From contig CAMWON010000003.1 in assembly GCA_947175875.1 (NCBI GenBank), positions 1-64,000 of the forward strand: a stretch of 64,000 bases of DNA, read 5' to 3'. Both the position numbers and the translations under genes were made by a program. This document shows positions 8,602 through 17,382 of the stretch, piece by piece. Source of the DNA: an uncultured Alphaproteobacteria bacterium. GTDB lineage: Bacteria > Pseudomonadota > Alphaproteobacteria > Rs-D84. How positions within the stretch are numbered: the stretch's first letter is position 1; each line of letters starts with the position of its first letter. The notes below the pieces were generated by a model. The model was not told the DNA's origin and ran no database searches. It saw only the letters and a program-made list of their open reading frames with translations.

Positions 8602-9439
8602 AGTATATAAAAATTTTGCTATTTCCACACCTTTTTTGCGCGGATTTCGCGAATTAAAGATACCTATTATCGATAACGCCGGAAATCCGGCCTGGCCGGA
8701 GCTTTTCCCCGGCCCGCGCATAGACGACCTGCGTGCGGCGGTGGGGCGGCGGCACTTTTTGTCCCAGATGATGCTGGAATATGTGGAACTGGACAAAAGC
8801 CGCCTGGACCCCGGCGCACTGCACTTTTACGATGCAGAATTTGACGTGCATACCGCGCGTATCGGACCGGATACGATAACCGGTGCCGCACTGTATTGGG
8901 ACCCGTCGTCGGGCCGTAAAAAATCAGACGGCAGTGTCTGCGTTCTGGTCATGCGTGACGACCGAACGCGGCGCGCGTTTGTCCACGATATTCTCTACCT
9001 TGGCGTGTCCGACGACGATGCGCATCCGTTGGCGCGCCAGTGCGACATGATTCTGGACTTTATGGCGCCCCGCCATATGCGGCGTATTGCGATTGAGACA
9101 AACGGTATCGGAAATGCACTGCCCGAAATTATGCGCGATGTGGCCGCGCGTCGCGGTGCGAACATCTTTGTTCAAAAGATTGTCAACAACCGCAACAAGG
9201 AATCCAGAATCCTGGACGCTATCGAGCCGCTGTTGTCCACGGGGCGACTGCACGCGCATGTGCGTGTTCGGCAAACGCCGTTAATGTCGGAAATGCTGGG
9301 GTGGAGTCCCGTCGGCGCGTTCGCGCATGACGACGGATTGGACGCGGTGGCCGGTGCCCTGGCGATGACGCCTTGGCCGGTACGGCCCGCGGGGGCCGCG
9401 CCGCGCCTGTTCGCGGCAAATACGGATTTTAAAGTTTAA
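8591..9439 (+). CDS. Large terminase, nuclease half (split gene)
   Basis: A 282-residue protein matching the C-terminal part of T7-like large terminases, the RNase H-like nuclease that cuts concatemers. It contains the post-ATPase segment FLRGFRELKIPI, several acidic positions of the nuclease fold (ETNGIG preceded by a hydrophobic strand) and the terminal DDGLDAVAGAL motif. Translation can begin at ATG 8591, which overlaps the dnaB start on the other strand. There is no obvious ribosome site, so expression is uncertain. It continues the protein broken at 5240 with little or no loss. It is followed 27 bp later by the portal gene. Confidence 0.85.
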   Translation: MSDIVYKNFAISTPFLRGFRELKIPIIDNAGNPAWPELFPGPRIDDLRAAVGRRHFLSQMMLEYVELDKSRLDPGALHFYDAEFDVHTARIGPDTITGAALYWDPSSGRKKSDGSVCVLVMRDDRTRRAFVHDILYLGVSDDDAHPLARQCDMILDFMAPRHMRRIAIETNGIGNALPEIMRDVAARRGANIFVQKIVNNRNKESRILDAIEPLLSTGRLHAHVRVRQTPLMSEMLGWSPVGAFAHDDGLDAVAGALAMTPWPVRPAGAAPRLFAANTDFKV

Positions 9440-9466
9440 GCATTTAAAAAAACAAAAGGATAACAA

Positions 9467-10708
9467 ATGCAAAATAATATAGAAACGCTGCAAAAAATGT
9501 ATCGTCGGGCATTGTCCGCGCGCGAGCCTTGGGTCCGCCGCTGGGACGCGTGCCTGCGATATACGATGCCGCGCGACGATGCGGATGCGGCGGTGCTGTT
9601 TGATGCAACCGCCGCCGATTGCGCGGATAATTTGGCCGCGGCAATGTATTCTCTGTTAACGCCGCCGGAATCCATGTGGATTGATTTGGTGCCCGAAAGT
9701 GACGCCACCCCCGACGCCGCGCCAGCCGTTGCGGCATTGCGTGCGAATTTGAATGATTCAAATTTTTACACCACCGTACACCAGTGTTATATGGATTTGG
9801 TGACATTGGGAACATCGTGCCTGTTTATGGCCGAAAATCCGATTGGCGCCGCATCGGCTTTTTCATTTCGTGCGATACCGATGCATGATATTGCGATATT
9901 GAACGACGTCGTCTTTCATACGACATCCATGCCGGCATCCGACGTCCTGGCCCAGTATCCGTCATGGACCCCGCCGGCGGATATTCGTGACGCGATAAAG
10001 CGCGACCCCGAAATGCCGCTGCGTCTGGTTCAGTGTTTAAATGGCACGGAATTTACGGCGTGGCTGGACGCGGGCGGCGACGCGGAAAACAATATCGTAT
10101 CCCGCGGCACGTTCGAGACCAGCCCGTACATCATATTCCGCTGGTCCTTGTCCAGTGGCGAGCAGTACGGCCGCGGCCCGGTCCTGCGCGCATTGCCGGA
10201 TATCAAGACCGCGAACAAGGTCGTTGAATTGGTTCTGAAAAACGCGACAATCGCCGTGTCCGGCATCTGGCAGGCAGACGACGACGGCGTGATAAATCTG
10301 GCGAATATCAATTTAACGCCCGGCGCGATTATACCAAAGGCCGTGGGGTCTTCGGGCCTGACGCCGTTGGCGTCCGGGGCGGATTTTGACGTGTCCCAGA
10401 TAATATTAAAGGACCTGCGCGAACGTATTCGCCACGCCATGCTGGCCGACCGTCTGGGACTGCTGTCCGAAAAGGAAATGACCGCGACGGAAATTCTGGC
10501 GCGCAATGCGGATATGGTGCGTATCCTGGGCGCGACATATGGGCGCCTGTTGCACGAATTTATCAGACCCTTGGTTGACCGCGGCCTGCAGATACTGTCG
10601 CGGCGCGGCACGATTGACCGCATAAAACTGCACAGCGACGCAGAATTAAAATACTTGGCGCCGATTGTAAAAATGGCGGCGTCGGAAACAATATCGGTAC
10701 AGGAGTAG
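9467..10708 (+). CDS. Phage portal (head-tail connector) protein
   Basis: A 413-residue portal of the podoviral head-tail connector type. Typical features are the N-terminal YRRALSAREPWVRRWDACLRYTMP helix, the STPPESMWIDL-like segment with LLTPPESMWI, and MTATEILARNADM near the C-terminus. The dodecamer is the DNA entry channel and partner of terminase. T7 gp8 is about 536 residues, so this version is short. Starts at ATG 9467 after AAAAGGATAAC. Confidence 0.88.
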   Translation: MQNNIETLQKMYRRALSAREPWVRRWDACLRYTMPRDDADAAVLFDATAADCADNLAAAMYSLLTPPESMWIDLVPESDATPDAAPAVAALRANLNDSNFYTTVHQCYMDLVTLGTSCLFMAENPIGAASAFSFRAIPMHDIAILNDVVFHTTSMPASDVLAQYPSWTPPADIRDAIKRDPEMPLRLVQCLNGTEFTAWLDAGGDAENNIVSRGTFETSPYIIFRWSLSSGEQYGRGPVLRALPDIKTANKVVELVLKNATIAVSGIWQADDDGVINLANINLTPGAIIPKAVGSSGLTPLASGADFDVSQIILKDLRERIRHAMLADRLGLLSEKEMTATEILARNADMVRILGATYGRLLHEFIRPLVDRGLQILSRRGTIDRIKLHSDAELKYLAPIVKMAASETISVQE

Positions 10709-10711
10709 CCC

Positions 10712-10906
10712 ATGGACGACATAGAACAGAATTATTCGCGTTGTTTTTCAACCGCATCCGGCGCGATTGTGATGAAGCACCTTCGTAAAATCACAATAGA
10801 GCGCACATTGGGCCCGTCCGCCACCGATGCGGAGCTGCGCGGGCTTGAGGCCCAGCGCGCCTTGGTCCACCAGATAGAGGCGCTGATCCGACGGGGGAAA
10901 ATATGA
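10712..10906 (+). CDS. Small phage protein, Bbp19-like
   Basis: A 64-residue protein four bases behind the portal stop. The pattern CFSTASGAIVMKHLRKIT...EAQRALVHQIEALI resembles the small Bbp19-type phage proteins (F-stasG-vl-dL ... EG-R-lv--I) often encoded next to portal genes. The function of that family is unknown to me. Confidence 0.65.
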   Translation: MDDIEQNYSRCFSTASGAIVMKHLRKITIERTLGPSATDAELRGLEAQRALVHQIEALIRRGKI

Positions 10907-10907
10907 T

Positions 10908-11165
10908 ATGAAAAACGAAAACGGAATCATGGGGATAATCGACACGCTGCGCGACGGCTGGTTTTTGATAGCCTTTATTGCAGGCATGATATACTGGGTC
11001 GCCCGCCAGGATTCGTCACTGGCCGAGATAGAGCGCAACGAGCATCGCATCACCGCACTAGAAAACCGTGCGACGATACTGGAAACGGGCATCGGCCAGT
11101 TACAGATGAAAATCGACGGCATAAAGGAAGACGTCACCATGATAAAGACGGCGGTTATCAAATAA
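10908..11165 (+). CDS. Small membrane protein with coiled coil, possible lysis protein
   Basis: An 85-residue protein with one membrane segment (about residues 15-32, GWFLIAFIAGMIYWVA) followed by a charged heptad-like coiled coil (residues about 37-80). This shape occurs in holin/spanin-type and other phage accessory membrane proteins. It is the last phage gene before a terminator and the chromosomal recG, so the prophage edge is probably just beyond it. Confidence 0.65.
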   Translation: MKNENGIMGIIDTLRDGWFLIAFIAGMIYWVARQDSSLAEIERNEHRITALENRATILETGIGQLQMKIDGIKEDVTMIKTAVIK

Positions 11166-11180
11166 CCGCCGATTTTTTTA
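11150..11180 (+). terminator. Intrinsic terminator closing the prophage late operon
   Basis: The 9-bp perfect stem GGCGGTTAT/ATAACCGCC begins inside the end of the last phage gene and is followed by seven Ts. recG starts 40 bp further on. Confidence 0.9.
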
Positions 11181-11219
11181 TTATTGAATAATCGGGCGCT
11201 TTCGACTAAATTTTAGTAT

Positions 11220-13274
11220 ATGAAGAAAGATTTGTTCGATTTTCTAAATACCGACCTGCAATTTGTAAAGGGCGTCGGCCCAAAGGTCGCTGCGCGCTTT
11301 GACGACGTTATCGGCGGTCGGCGCGTGCTGGACTTTTTGCTGCACCGGCCGTCCGGCGTGCGCCCGCGCGAATTGACCGATGCGGCGGCCGACGCCACAC
11401 CCGGCCAGACGATTACAATCGAGCTTTTGGTAAAATCCGTGCGCCCGGGCGGCGTGTTTCGCGGGCGTCGGGCCCCGACTCAGATTATTTGCAACGACCA
11501 CGCCGGCGGCGTGGTCGTGATTCAATTTTTTAATTCAAATTTCTTGGAATACTGGCTGAAAAAATTGCCCGTCGGCGCATGGCGCATCGTCAGTGGTAAA
11601 TTAGACCGCACCGGCACACGCAATATCATAAACCATCCGGAGTTTATAGAAGAGCCTGAAAACATTTCCAAAATCCCATCAATACAGGTAATTTATCCCG
11701 CGGGCGAGGGGTTAACCCAAAAAACATTTACCGCCGTTCGCGACCAGATTTTTGCGGCCCTCCCGGACAAGCTGATTGGCACGGACGACAATACCCGCGA
11801 ATTTTTTGAGGCTTTGCACGATATACATTTTCCGCGCTCCGCCGATGATTTGCAACCAAACGCGACCTCGATGGCAAAGCTGGCGTATTACGAGCTGCTG
11901 GCGCATCAGTCTGCCATCGCAATCAGTCGCCGTGCGCGACTGGACGCGCGCAATCGGCGAACCGTGCGCCCGAAAAAGTATGATTTGATGGACCGTTTTG
12001 CGGCCACATTGCCGTTTGAATTAACCGGTGCGCAAAGCCGCGCATTAAACGAAATTTATTCGGACATGGCGCGCGACATGCCCATGATGCGCCTGGTTCA
12101 GGGCGACGTCGGCAGTGGCAAGACCATCGTCGCATTGTCCGCGGCGGTACGCATGGCCGAATCCGGCGCCCAGACGGCGTTCTTGGCGCCGACCGACACA
12201 TTGGCGCAACAGCATTATGCGAAATTAAAACCCATGTGCGACAAAATCGGAATTGTCTGCGATATCTTAACCGGCCGGGACAAAGGGGCGGCGCGTCGTG
12301 AAAAGTTAATATCATTGCGGTCCGGCCGCACGCGCGTTGTTGTCGGCACGCATGCACTGTTTTCCGAAGATGTCGAGTATAAGGATTTGGGCCTTATTAT
12401 AATAGACGAGCAGCATCGCTTTGGTGTGTCCCAGCGCGAGGCCCTGCGTGCCAAGGGCGCACATCCGGACATGCTGGCCCTGTCGGCGACGCCGATTCCG
12501 CGAACACTGTCCATGACGATGTACGGCGATATGGACGTGTCGATTATAAATGAAAAGCCCGCGGGCCGCCTGCCGATAAAAACGTCCAAGATTCCGATGG
12601 CGCGTTATAATGAGCTGGTATCGCACCTGCGTCCCCAGATTGATGCCGGCGCCCAGGTCTTCTGGGTATGCCCATTGGTGGAAGAGGGGGACGAGTCCAA
12701 CATGACGGCCGCCGCCACGCGCCACGCCGACCTGCAAAAATATTTTGAAAACGTCGGCCTGGTTCACGGCCAGATGGATAAAAAGGCCCGCGACGCGGTA
12801 ATGGCGGAATTTGCGCGCGACGGGTCCGATATGCAAATCCTGGTCGCCACCACGGTAATAGAGGTTGGTATCGACGTCCCGCACGCGACGATAATTGTCA
12901 TTGAAAATGCCGAGCGTTTTGGCCTTGCGGCCCTGCACCAGTTGCGCGGGCGCGTCGGCCGCGGCAATAAACAGTCGTATTGTATTTTGTTGTTTGGCCG
13001 GAATTTGAGCGAGGACGGCATGCGTCGCCTGGACGTGCTGTGCGAAACCGAGGACGGCTTTGCCATTGCCGAGCAAGACCTAATGATGCGTGGCGTGGGC
13101 GAGCTGATGGGAACGCGGCAAAGCGGATGGATTCAGTATCATTTTGTCGATTATCGCATGCATCGCGACTTGTTCCGTCTGGCGTCATCGGCGGCGATGG
13201 AAATGTCCGCGCCCGATGGTTGGACACGCGATTTAATGTACATATTTGACCGCGGGGATACAATCAGTGCGTAA
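11220..13274 (+). CDS. recG: ATP-dependent DNA helicase RecG
   Basis: A 684-residue RecG, the helicase that reverses stalled forks and remodels branched DNA. An N-terminal wedge/OB domain (FVKGVGPKVAARF) is followed by helicase domain 1 with Walker A GDVGSGKT near residue 295 and the DEQHRFG box near 397, and domain 2 with the HQLRGRVGRG motif. Length is normal. Starts at ATG 11220. Its last 5 bases overlap the GTG start of the M48 protease. Confidence 0.97.
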   Translation: MKKDLFDFLNTDLQFVKGVGPKVAARFDDVIGGRRVLDFLLHRPSGVRPRELTDAAADATPGQTITIELLVKSVRPGGVFRGRRAPTQIICNDHAGGVVVIQFFNSNFLEYWLKKLPVGAWRIVSGKLDRTGTRNIINHPEFIEEPENISKIPSIQVIYPAGEGLTQKTFTAVRDQIFAALPDKLIGTDDNTREFFEALHDIHFPRSADDLQPNATSMAKLAYYELLAHQSAIAISRRARLDARNRRTVRPKKYDLMDRFAATLPFELTGAQSRALNEIYSDMARDMPMMRLVQGDVGSGKTIVALSAAVRMAESGAQTAFLAPTDTLAQQHYAKLKPMCDKIGIVCDILTGRDKGAARREKLISLRSGRTRVVVGTHALFSEDVEYKDLGLIIIDEQHRFGVSQREALRAKGAHPDMLALSATPIPRTLSMTMYGDMDVSIINEKPAGRLPIKTSKIPMARYNELVSHLRPQIDAGAQVFWVCPLVEEGDESNMTAAATRHADLQKYFENVGLVHGQMDKKARDAVMAEFARDGSDMQILVATTVIEVGIDVPHATIIVIENAERFGLAALHQLRGRVGRGNKQSYCILLFGRNLSEDGMRRLDVLCETEDGFAIAEQDLMMRGVGELMGTRQSGWIQYHFVDYRMHRDLFRLASSAAMEMSAPDGWTRDLMYIFDRGDTISA

Positions 13275-14559
13275 AATTTTCATATTTTTAATGTGCTGTT
13301 TTATTGCCGTGCCCACGCGCGCGGCGACACTTATCAACGATACGGAAACGGAAAATCTGTTAACAGAACTTGTGTCGCCCATCGCCACGGCGGCCAATAT
13401 TTCGCCCGCGCGGTTAAAGATTCATATCATTCATGATGATGAATTTAACGCGTTCGTCACCGGGGGCGAAGATGTTTATATCTATACCGGCCTGTTGACG
13501 AAAATAAAATCGCCCGCCGCGCTTCAGGCCGTTGTCGCGCACGAGCTGGGGCATACCGTCGGCGGCCACATGGCCCAGATGGCGGACCGCATGGCGGCGG
13601 AAATGCGTCGGGCGCTGTTGATTCAGGCACTGGGTATCGGCTTGATGGCGGCGGGGGGCGAGCCTTCATTGGGCGCAGGCGTCTTGGCCGGTGCCGGCGG
13701 TGTCGCGACCCAGGGGATGCTGTCTTTCTCGCGTGACGAAGAACGCATGGCCGACAACATGGGGCTGGACTTAATGCGCCGTGCCGGATACGACCCCGCG
13801 GCGTTTGTTCAGGTCTTTGAACAAATGCGCGAAATCACCGGCGCCGCGGAATCCAAAATAAACCCGAACAGAATAAATCACCCCCTAACGGCCGAGCGTT
13901 TAAAGAACGTTCGTGAATATATCGCATCGCACCCCGGCAAATATAAATCGGCGAATACAAAGTACGCGGCCGAATATGAACTGGTCCGCGCAAAATTGGT
14001 CGGATATCTGGAAACACCTGCGCACATTGCGGACCTGTACCCGGCGTCCGACAAATCGACCGGCGCCGTTTACGCGCGGGCAATATCGGATATGCGCGGC
14101 GGCAAATATGACGCGGCCGCGTCGGGCGTAAAAACATTGATTGGGCGCAGTCCCAAAAATCCCTATTTTTCTGAATTGCTGGGCGATATAGAATTTGCGG
14201 CCGGCCATTATGATGCGGCCACGGCGGCATATGAAACGGCATTGAAGTATGCGCCGAACGCGCCCCAGATTCAGACGGCGCTGGCGCTGGTGCTGACCGA
14301 ACGGGCCAACCCCGGCGATGATGCGCGTGCGCGTGAATTATGCCTGCGCGCAAATCTGGCGTCGCCGTCGCCGCTGTCGTACTGGGCGCTGGCGCGCGCA
14401 TATGGCACGGATGCGCGTGCGAATTGGGCCATGGCGGAATATTATTCGCTTATGGGGAATGATAAAAAAGCGCGCGGATACGCCAAAAAAGCGCAAAAAT
14501 CACTGCCGCATGATGCGCCAGAATTTATAAAATCCGGCGATATTTTGAATAAGAAATAA
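13270..14559 (+). CDS. Periplasmic M48 metalloprotease with TPR (BepA-like)
   Basis: A 429-residue protein with a signal peptide (RKIFIFLMCCFIAVPTRA), the zinc motif HELGH near residue 91, the second-ligand helix with DEERMADNMG, and a C-terminal TPR-like region of about 200 residues. This is the BepA/YfgC architecture; those proteases degrade or rescue misassembled outer-membrane proteins such as LptD and BamA. GTG 13270 gives a clean signal peptide; ATG 13246 in the same frame is the alternative. It overlaps the end of recG. Confidence 0.88.
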   Translation, partial: RKIFIFLMCCFIAVPTRAATLINDTETENLLTELVSPIATAANISPARLKIHIIHDDEFNAFVTGGEDVYIYTGLLTKIKSPAALQAVVAHELGHTVGGHMAQMADRMAAEMRRALLIQALGIGLMAAGGEPSLGAGVLAGAGGVATQGMLSFSRDEERMADNMGLDLMRRAGYDPAAFVQVFEQMREITGAAESKINPNRINHPLTAERLKNVREYIASHPGKYKSANTKYAAEYELVRAKLVGYLETPAHIADLYPASDKSTGAVYARAISDMRGGKYDAAASGVKTLIGRSPKNPYFSELLGDIEFAAGHYDAATAAYETALKYAPNAPQIQTALALVLTERANPGDDARARELCLRANLASPSPLSYWALARAYGTDARANWAMAEYYSLMGNDKKARGYAKKAQKSLPHDAPEFIKSGDILNKK

Positions 14560-14564
14560 TTACA

Positions 14565-14650
14565 TACTGGATTGCCACGCCCTGACGGGCTCGCAATGAC
14601 AGTGAGCCTAGAACGATTGGCACCGCGAGCGAAGCGCGGCGGTCCAGTAA
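14565..14650 (-). repeat. Palindromic dispersed repeat, copy 1
   Basis: An 86-bp element with inverted ends (TACTGGA...TCCAGTA). It is nearly identical, in reverse orientation, to 19857-19944. Internal palindromes contain TCATTGCGAG-type sequence. I recall similar non-coding repeats from host-associated alphaproteobacteria. It lies just upstream of the first RNA pair. Confidence 0.85.
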
Positions 14651-14654
14651 ACAT

Positions 14655-14683
14655 TTGCAATCAATGTTTAAATAAGATATAAT
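14655..14683 (+). promoter_or_regulatory. Promoter of structured RNA copy A
   Basis: TTGCAA (14655-14660), a 17-bp spacer and TATAAT (14678-14683). The expected start, 7 nt downstream at 14690, is exactly the first base of the P1 hairpin. Confidence 0.75.
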
Positions 14684-14689
14684 ACTTTT

Positions 14690-14857
14690 GCACAAGGTGT
14701 TCTTGTGCCGAGTGTGATTACTCGTTCTAAACCGTCCATGTGACGAAAAACTCCGGTCTATAAGGCTGGAGGGTCGTGAATATATTGAATAAGCGACACT
14801 ATCCGTTTAGAATGGTAATCAACCTCCGGCCACTTTATTTAATTAAGTGTTTTTTTT
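14690..14857 (+). ncRNA. Novel structured RNA family, copy A
   Basis: A 168-nt element. P1 is GCACAAG/CTTGTGC. P2 is CGAGT/ACTCG with loop GTGATT. The pseudoknot strand TTCTAAAC pairs with GTTTAGAA in the loop of hairpin P6. P3 is CGTC/GACG. S1 (CTCCGG) and S3 (CCTCCGGCC) compete for S2 (GGCTGGAGG). The P2 loop TGATT also pairs with AATCA just before S3. A terminator (CACTT/AAGTG then eight Ts) ends it. It has its own promoter and belongs to tandem pair 1. I do not know the family. The structure is visible; regulatory or sRNA function is inference. Confidence 0.85.
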
Positions 14858-14911
14858 ATTCTAACAATCACTGTAAGCATGCGCCCTCGCCATTACCGCG
14901 GGGGATTTTAT

Positions 14912-14940
14912 TTGATTTTTATATCGCCACCTGCTAAACT
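14912..14940 (+). promoter_or_regulatory. Promoter of structured RNA copy B
   Basis: TTGATT (14912-14917), a 17-bp spacer and TAAACT (14935-14940). The predicted start at 14948 is the first base of P1. Confidence 0.65.
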
Positions 14941-14947
14941 AAAAAAT

Positions 14948-15113
14948 GCATAAGGTGTTCTTGTGCCGAGTTTGATTACTCGTTCTAAACCGTCTCTGTG
15001 ACGAAAAACTCCGGTCTATAGGCTGGAGGGTCGTGAATATACAAGAATAAGCGACACTATCTTGTTTAGAATAGTAATCAACCTCCAGCCGCCTTATATT
15101 CAGGTGGTTTTTT
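14948..15113 (+). ncRNA. Novel structured RNA family, copy B
   Basis: A 166-nt element in tandem with copy A and closest to it. P1 GCATAAG/CTTGTGC has a C-to-U change relative to A that keeps pairing. P2 loop TTGATT pairs over 6 bp with AATCAA. TTCTAAAC pairs with the P6 loop GTTTAGAA. S1 CTCCGG, S2 GGCTGGAGG and S3 CCTCCAGCC form the three-strand switch; the last CC of S3 is also the base of the terminator stem CCGCCT/AGGTGG. The ribosome site of the 58-residue ORF follows 9 nt after the terminator Ts. Confidence 0.85.
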
Positions 15114-15131
15114 CATATCCCGGGGGTGATG

Positions 15132-15308
15132 ATGCGTAAGATATGCGATAAAAAGCCAATGATAAAAACGTCAACCGACGTTGAATATGCAATAATTGAT
15201 ATGATGGCATATATTACAAAGAATCCCGGTTATACATTGCCGATACGGTATATATGGGTACTGTCCAAAATAGTGCAGGAGCAGCTGGATAGAATCCATG
15301 TAAAATAA
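15132..15308 (+). CDS. Small protein of the tandem-RNA module, copy 1
   Basis: A 58-residue protein with no signal peptide. From residue ~18 it aligns with the 46-residue ORF at 19705 (AIID...KNP-Y...P--Y...LS-I...LD; about 16 identities over 39 positions). Both follow a tandem pair of the same structured RNAs. A Lys-rich head is followed by two predicted amphipathic helices. ATG 15132 is preferred, 5 nt after GGGGG; GTG 15126 and ATG 15129 are alternatives. Paralogy supports real coding. Function is unknown: a regulator, a small toxin or an RNA-binding partner are all possible. It converges with rph. Confidence 0.7.
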   Translation: MRKICDKKPMIKTSTDVEYAIIDMMAYITKNPGYTLPIRYIWVLSKIVQEQLDRIHVK

Positions 15309-15310
15309 AC

Positions 15311-16027
15311 TTATTCCAAAACCTGCTTTTGCAATTCTATTAACCGGGCGCATGCGGCGGCGGCCATGTCCATCAGTGTGCCCAGCTGCTCGCGCGAAAA
15401 CGGATGCTGTTCGCCGGTGGCCTGAATCTCTACAAAATTGCCATCTTCGGCGACGACGAAGTTCGAATCCAGCTCCGCCTCGCAGTCTTCGTCATAATCC
15501 AAATCCAGAATCAATTCGTTCCGCCACAGGCCCGCGCTGACAGCCGCAACGTTTTCGCGTATCGGATTTTCATGTATGCGGCCGCGCGCCATCAGCCAGC
15601 GCACCGCCAGCGCCATTGCCACAAAGCCGCCCGTAACGGATGCACAGCGCGTGCCGCCGTCGCCCTGAATAACGTCGCAGTCAATGTTTATCGTGTGGCG
15701 CCCAAGGGCCTCCATATCAACCACACTGCGCAGTGCGCGGCCGATTAATCGCGATATTTCTGTGGCGCGGTGGTCACGTGTCATCTGTTCGTGCCCCTTG
15801 CGCGTGGAATTCGCGCGCGGCAACATTGAATATTCCGCCGTTACCCATCCGCCGGTCTTGTTCTGCTGGCGCTTCCACAGGGGCTGGTTCAAATCGACCG
15901 AGGCCGTGCACAAAACATGCGTGCCGCCCATTTTTATCAAACAAGACCCCTCGGCCCATTTGTTGACACCGGTCTCCATTGAAACGGGGCGCATTTGGTC
16001 GAACTTGCGCAGTGACGGACGCATCAT
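15311..16027 (-). CDS. rph: Ribonuclease PH
   Basis: A 238-residue RNase PH, the phosphorolytic 3'-5' exoribonuclease that trims tRNA 3' ends. It shows the N-terminal RP-L--FDQMRPV segment, SMLPRAN, the RLIGRALR signature and the VIQGDGGTRCASV motif that binds phosphate. Length is normal. ATG 16027 or the adjacent ATG 16024 may be the start. It converges with the small ORF at 15132 with only 2 bp between stops. Confidence 0.97.
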   Translation of the reverse strand: MMRPSLRKFDQMRPVSMETGVNKWAEGSCLIKMGGTHVLCTASVDLNQPLWKRQQNKTGGWVTAEYSMLPRANSTRKGHEQMTRDHRATEISRLIGRALRSVVDMEALGRHTINIDCDVIQGDGGTRCASVTGGFVAMALAVRWLMARGRIHENPIRENVAAVSAGLWRNELILDLDYDEDCEAELDSNFVVAEDGNFVEIQATGEQHPFSREQLGTLMDMAAAACARLIELQKQVLE

Positions 16028-16146
16028 TTTTATTCCTTTTTATGTATCCCCGCTATAATACCACCGACCGGTGGCATTGCAATTACTTTTAAGATTTGAT
16101 TTTTTCCACGTATGTTGTTAATATTTGCCCCACAGAAAGGATACAA

Positions 16147-17172
16147 ATGTCTATAAAAATCAAACGACTGTTTAAAAAGCTGGTCAGCTATTCCGGTATT
16201 TTTTTCTTTGTATTGGCCGCGGGGATGCTGTACTGGCAGCTGCGCAATTACAGTCTGCATGATATTTTGCATGCGATAATCAGCATACCTGTGCTGAATC
16301 TGGCGGCGGCGGGCGCCGCATGCTTGGCGGGGTATTTTGCGCTGGCGCTGTATGACTATCTGGCGCTGAATTACGTGGGGGAAAACAAAAAGGTATCCTG
16401 GTGGAAATGGATGCTGGCGGGAATGCTGGGGTTTGCAATCAGCAATAATGCCGGTCACGCCGTGGTCAGCGGGGGCGCCATACGCTACCGCCTGTACACG
16501 CGGTGGCGCATTCGCGGTGGCGACATTGTCAAAATGCTGACGATATCAGGATTTACATACTTTCTGGGGTGCGCCGCGATTGTTGTTATCGGGTACTTTT
16601 TAATACCGCACGACATTCTGGGGGCGGCGGCCGGGGCGCGTTTTGGCATAAACCTGCTGTTTGCATTCTGTCTGGCGGCGGTATTGTCTTATTTCGCCGT
16701 GACGATTGTCTTTCGCAAGAAAAGCATCAAAATCGGCCAGATAAAGTTTCAGGTGCCGTCAACAAAAATGGCGGCGACACAGATGCTGCTCGGCATGACG
16801 GACAGTGTTCTGGCCGGGCTGGTTCTGTATTTCTGCCTGATTCCGTTTGTTGATATTCCGTTCGGCGTGTTTATCGGCCTGTTTGTAATCGCCCAGACCA
16901 TGGGTGTGTTCAGCCAGGTTCCAGGCGGCATCGGCGTGTTCGAGACGATTTTCCTGGTGGCGTTGCCGAACACGGTGGACAAGGCCGATATTTTCGGCGC
17001 CCTGTTGGCGTACCGCATAATATATTATGTATTGCCGTTGATTGGGGTCGGCGGGCTGTTCTTTATATACGAGCGCTGGCTGCGTTCCCAGATGCTGCGC
17101 TGGAAAGAACAGGTAAAGCAAAAACTGCCCCAGATTCCGCAACTGCCCCGACGCGGGAAGAAAAGCAAATAA
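16147..17172 (+). CDS. Flippase-like membrane protein (LPG synthase TM/UPF0104)
   Basis: A 341-residue integral membrane protein with about eight hydrophobic segments and the family signature around NNAGHAVVSGGAIRYRLY and FSQVPGGIGVFE. This is the lysylphosphatidylglycerol synthase transmembrane (MprF N-terminal) family, which flips lipids. The soluble aminoacyl-transferase domain is absent, so the substrate is unknown. ATG 16147 follows AGAAAGGATACAA. It ends in a basic tail. Confidence 0.88.
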   Translation: MSIKIKRLFKKLVSYSGIFFFVLAAGMLYWQLRNYSLHDILHAIISIPVLNLAAAGAACLAGYFALALYDYLALNYVGENKKVSWWKWMLAGMLGFAISNNAGHAVVSGGAIRYRLYTRWRIRGGDIVKMLTISGFTYFLGCAAIVVIGYFLIPHDILGAAAGARFGINLLFAFCLAAVLSYFAVTIVFRKKSIKIGQIKFQVPSTKMAATQMLLGMTDSVLAGLVLYFCLIPFVDIPFGVFIGLFVIAQTMGVFSQVPGGIGVFETIFLVALPNTVDKADIFGALLAYRIIYYVLPLIGVGGLFFIYERWLRSQMLRWKEQVKQKLPQIPQLPRRGKKSK

Positions 17173-17382
17173 AATTACCTTGCGAATGTGCCCCATGACA
17201 TGCTAAGCTGTATATGCTTATATGACATGGGGTAAATAATTTGCTGTTTATACTGTCAATATTTTCCTTAATTCGCAGTGCGCTGATGGGTATCGTGGCG
17301 CCATTCCTTGGCATGGGCTGGACCGCCCCACGGGAACGGATTATTTCCATATCATATACGCCTGAAACAAAAGGATTATTAT

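Noticed and set aside
14565-14650. CRISPR-like repeat interpretation of the palindromic repeats
   Set aside because: Only two copies, 5 kb apart and inverted, with no spacers and no cas genes in the window.
14690-15113. T-box, 6S RNA or tmRNA identity for the repeated RNAs
   Set aside because: No T-box bulge or specifier arm, no 6S-like central bubble, and no tag frame or tRNA-like domain. Multiple copies also argue against 6S and tmRNA.
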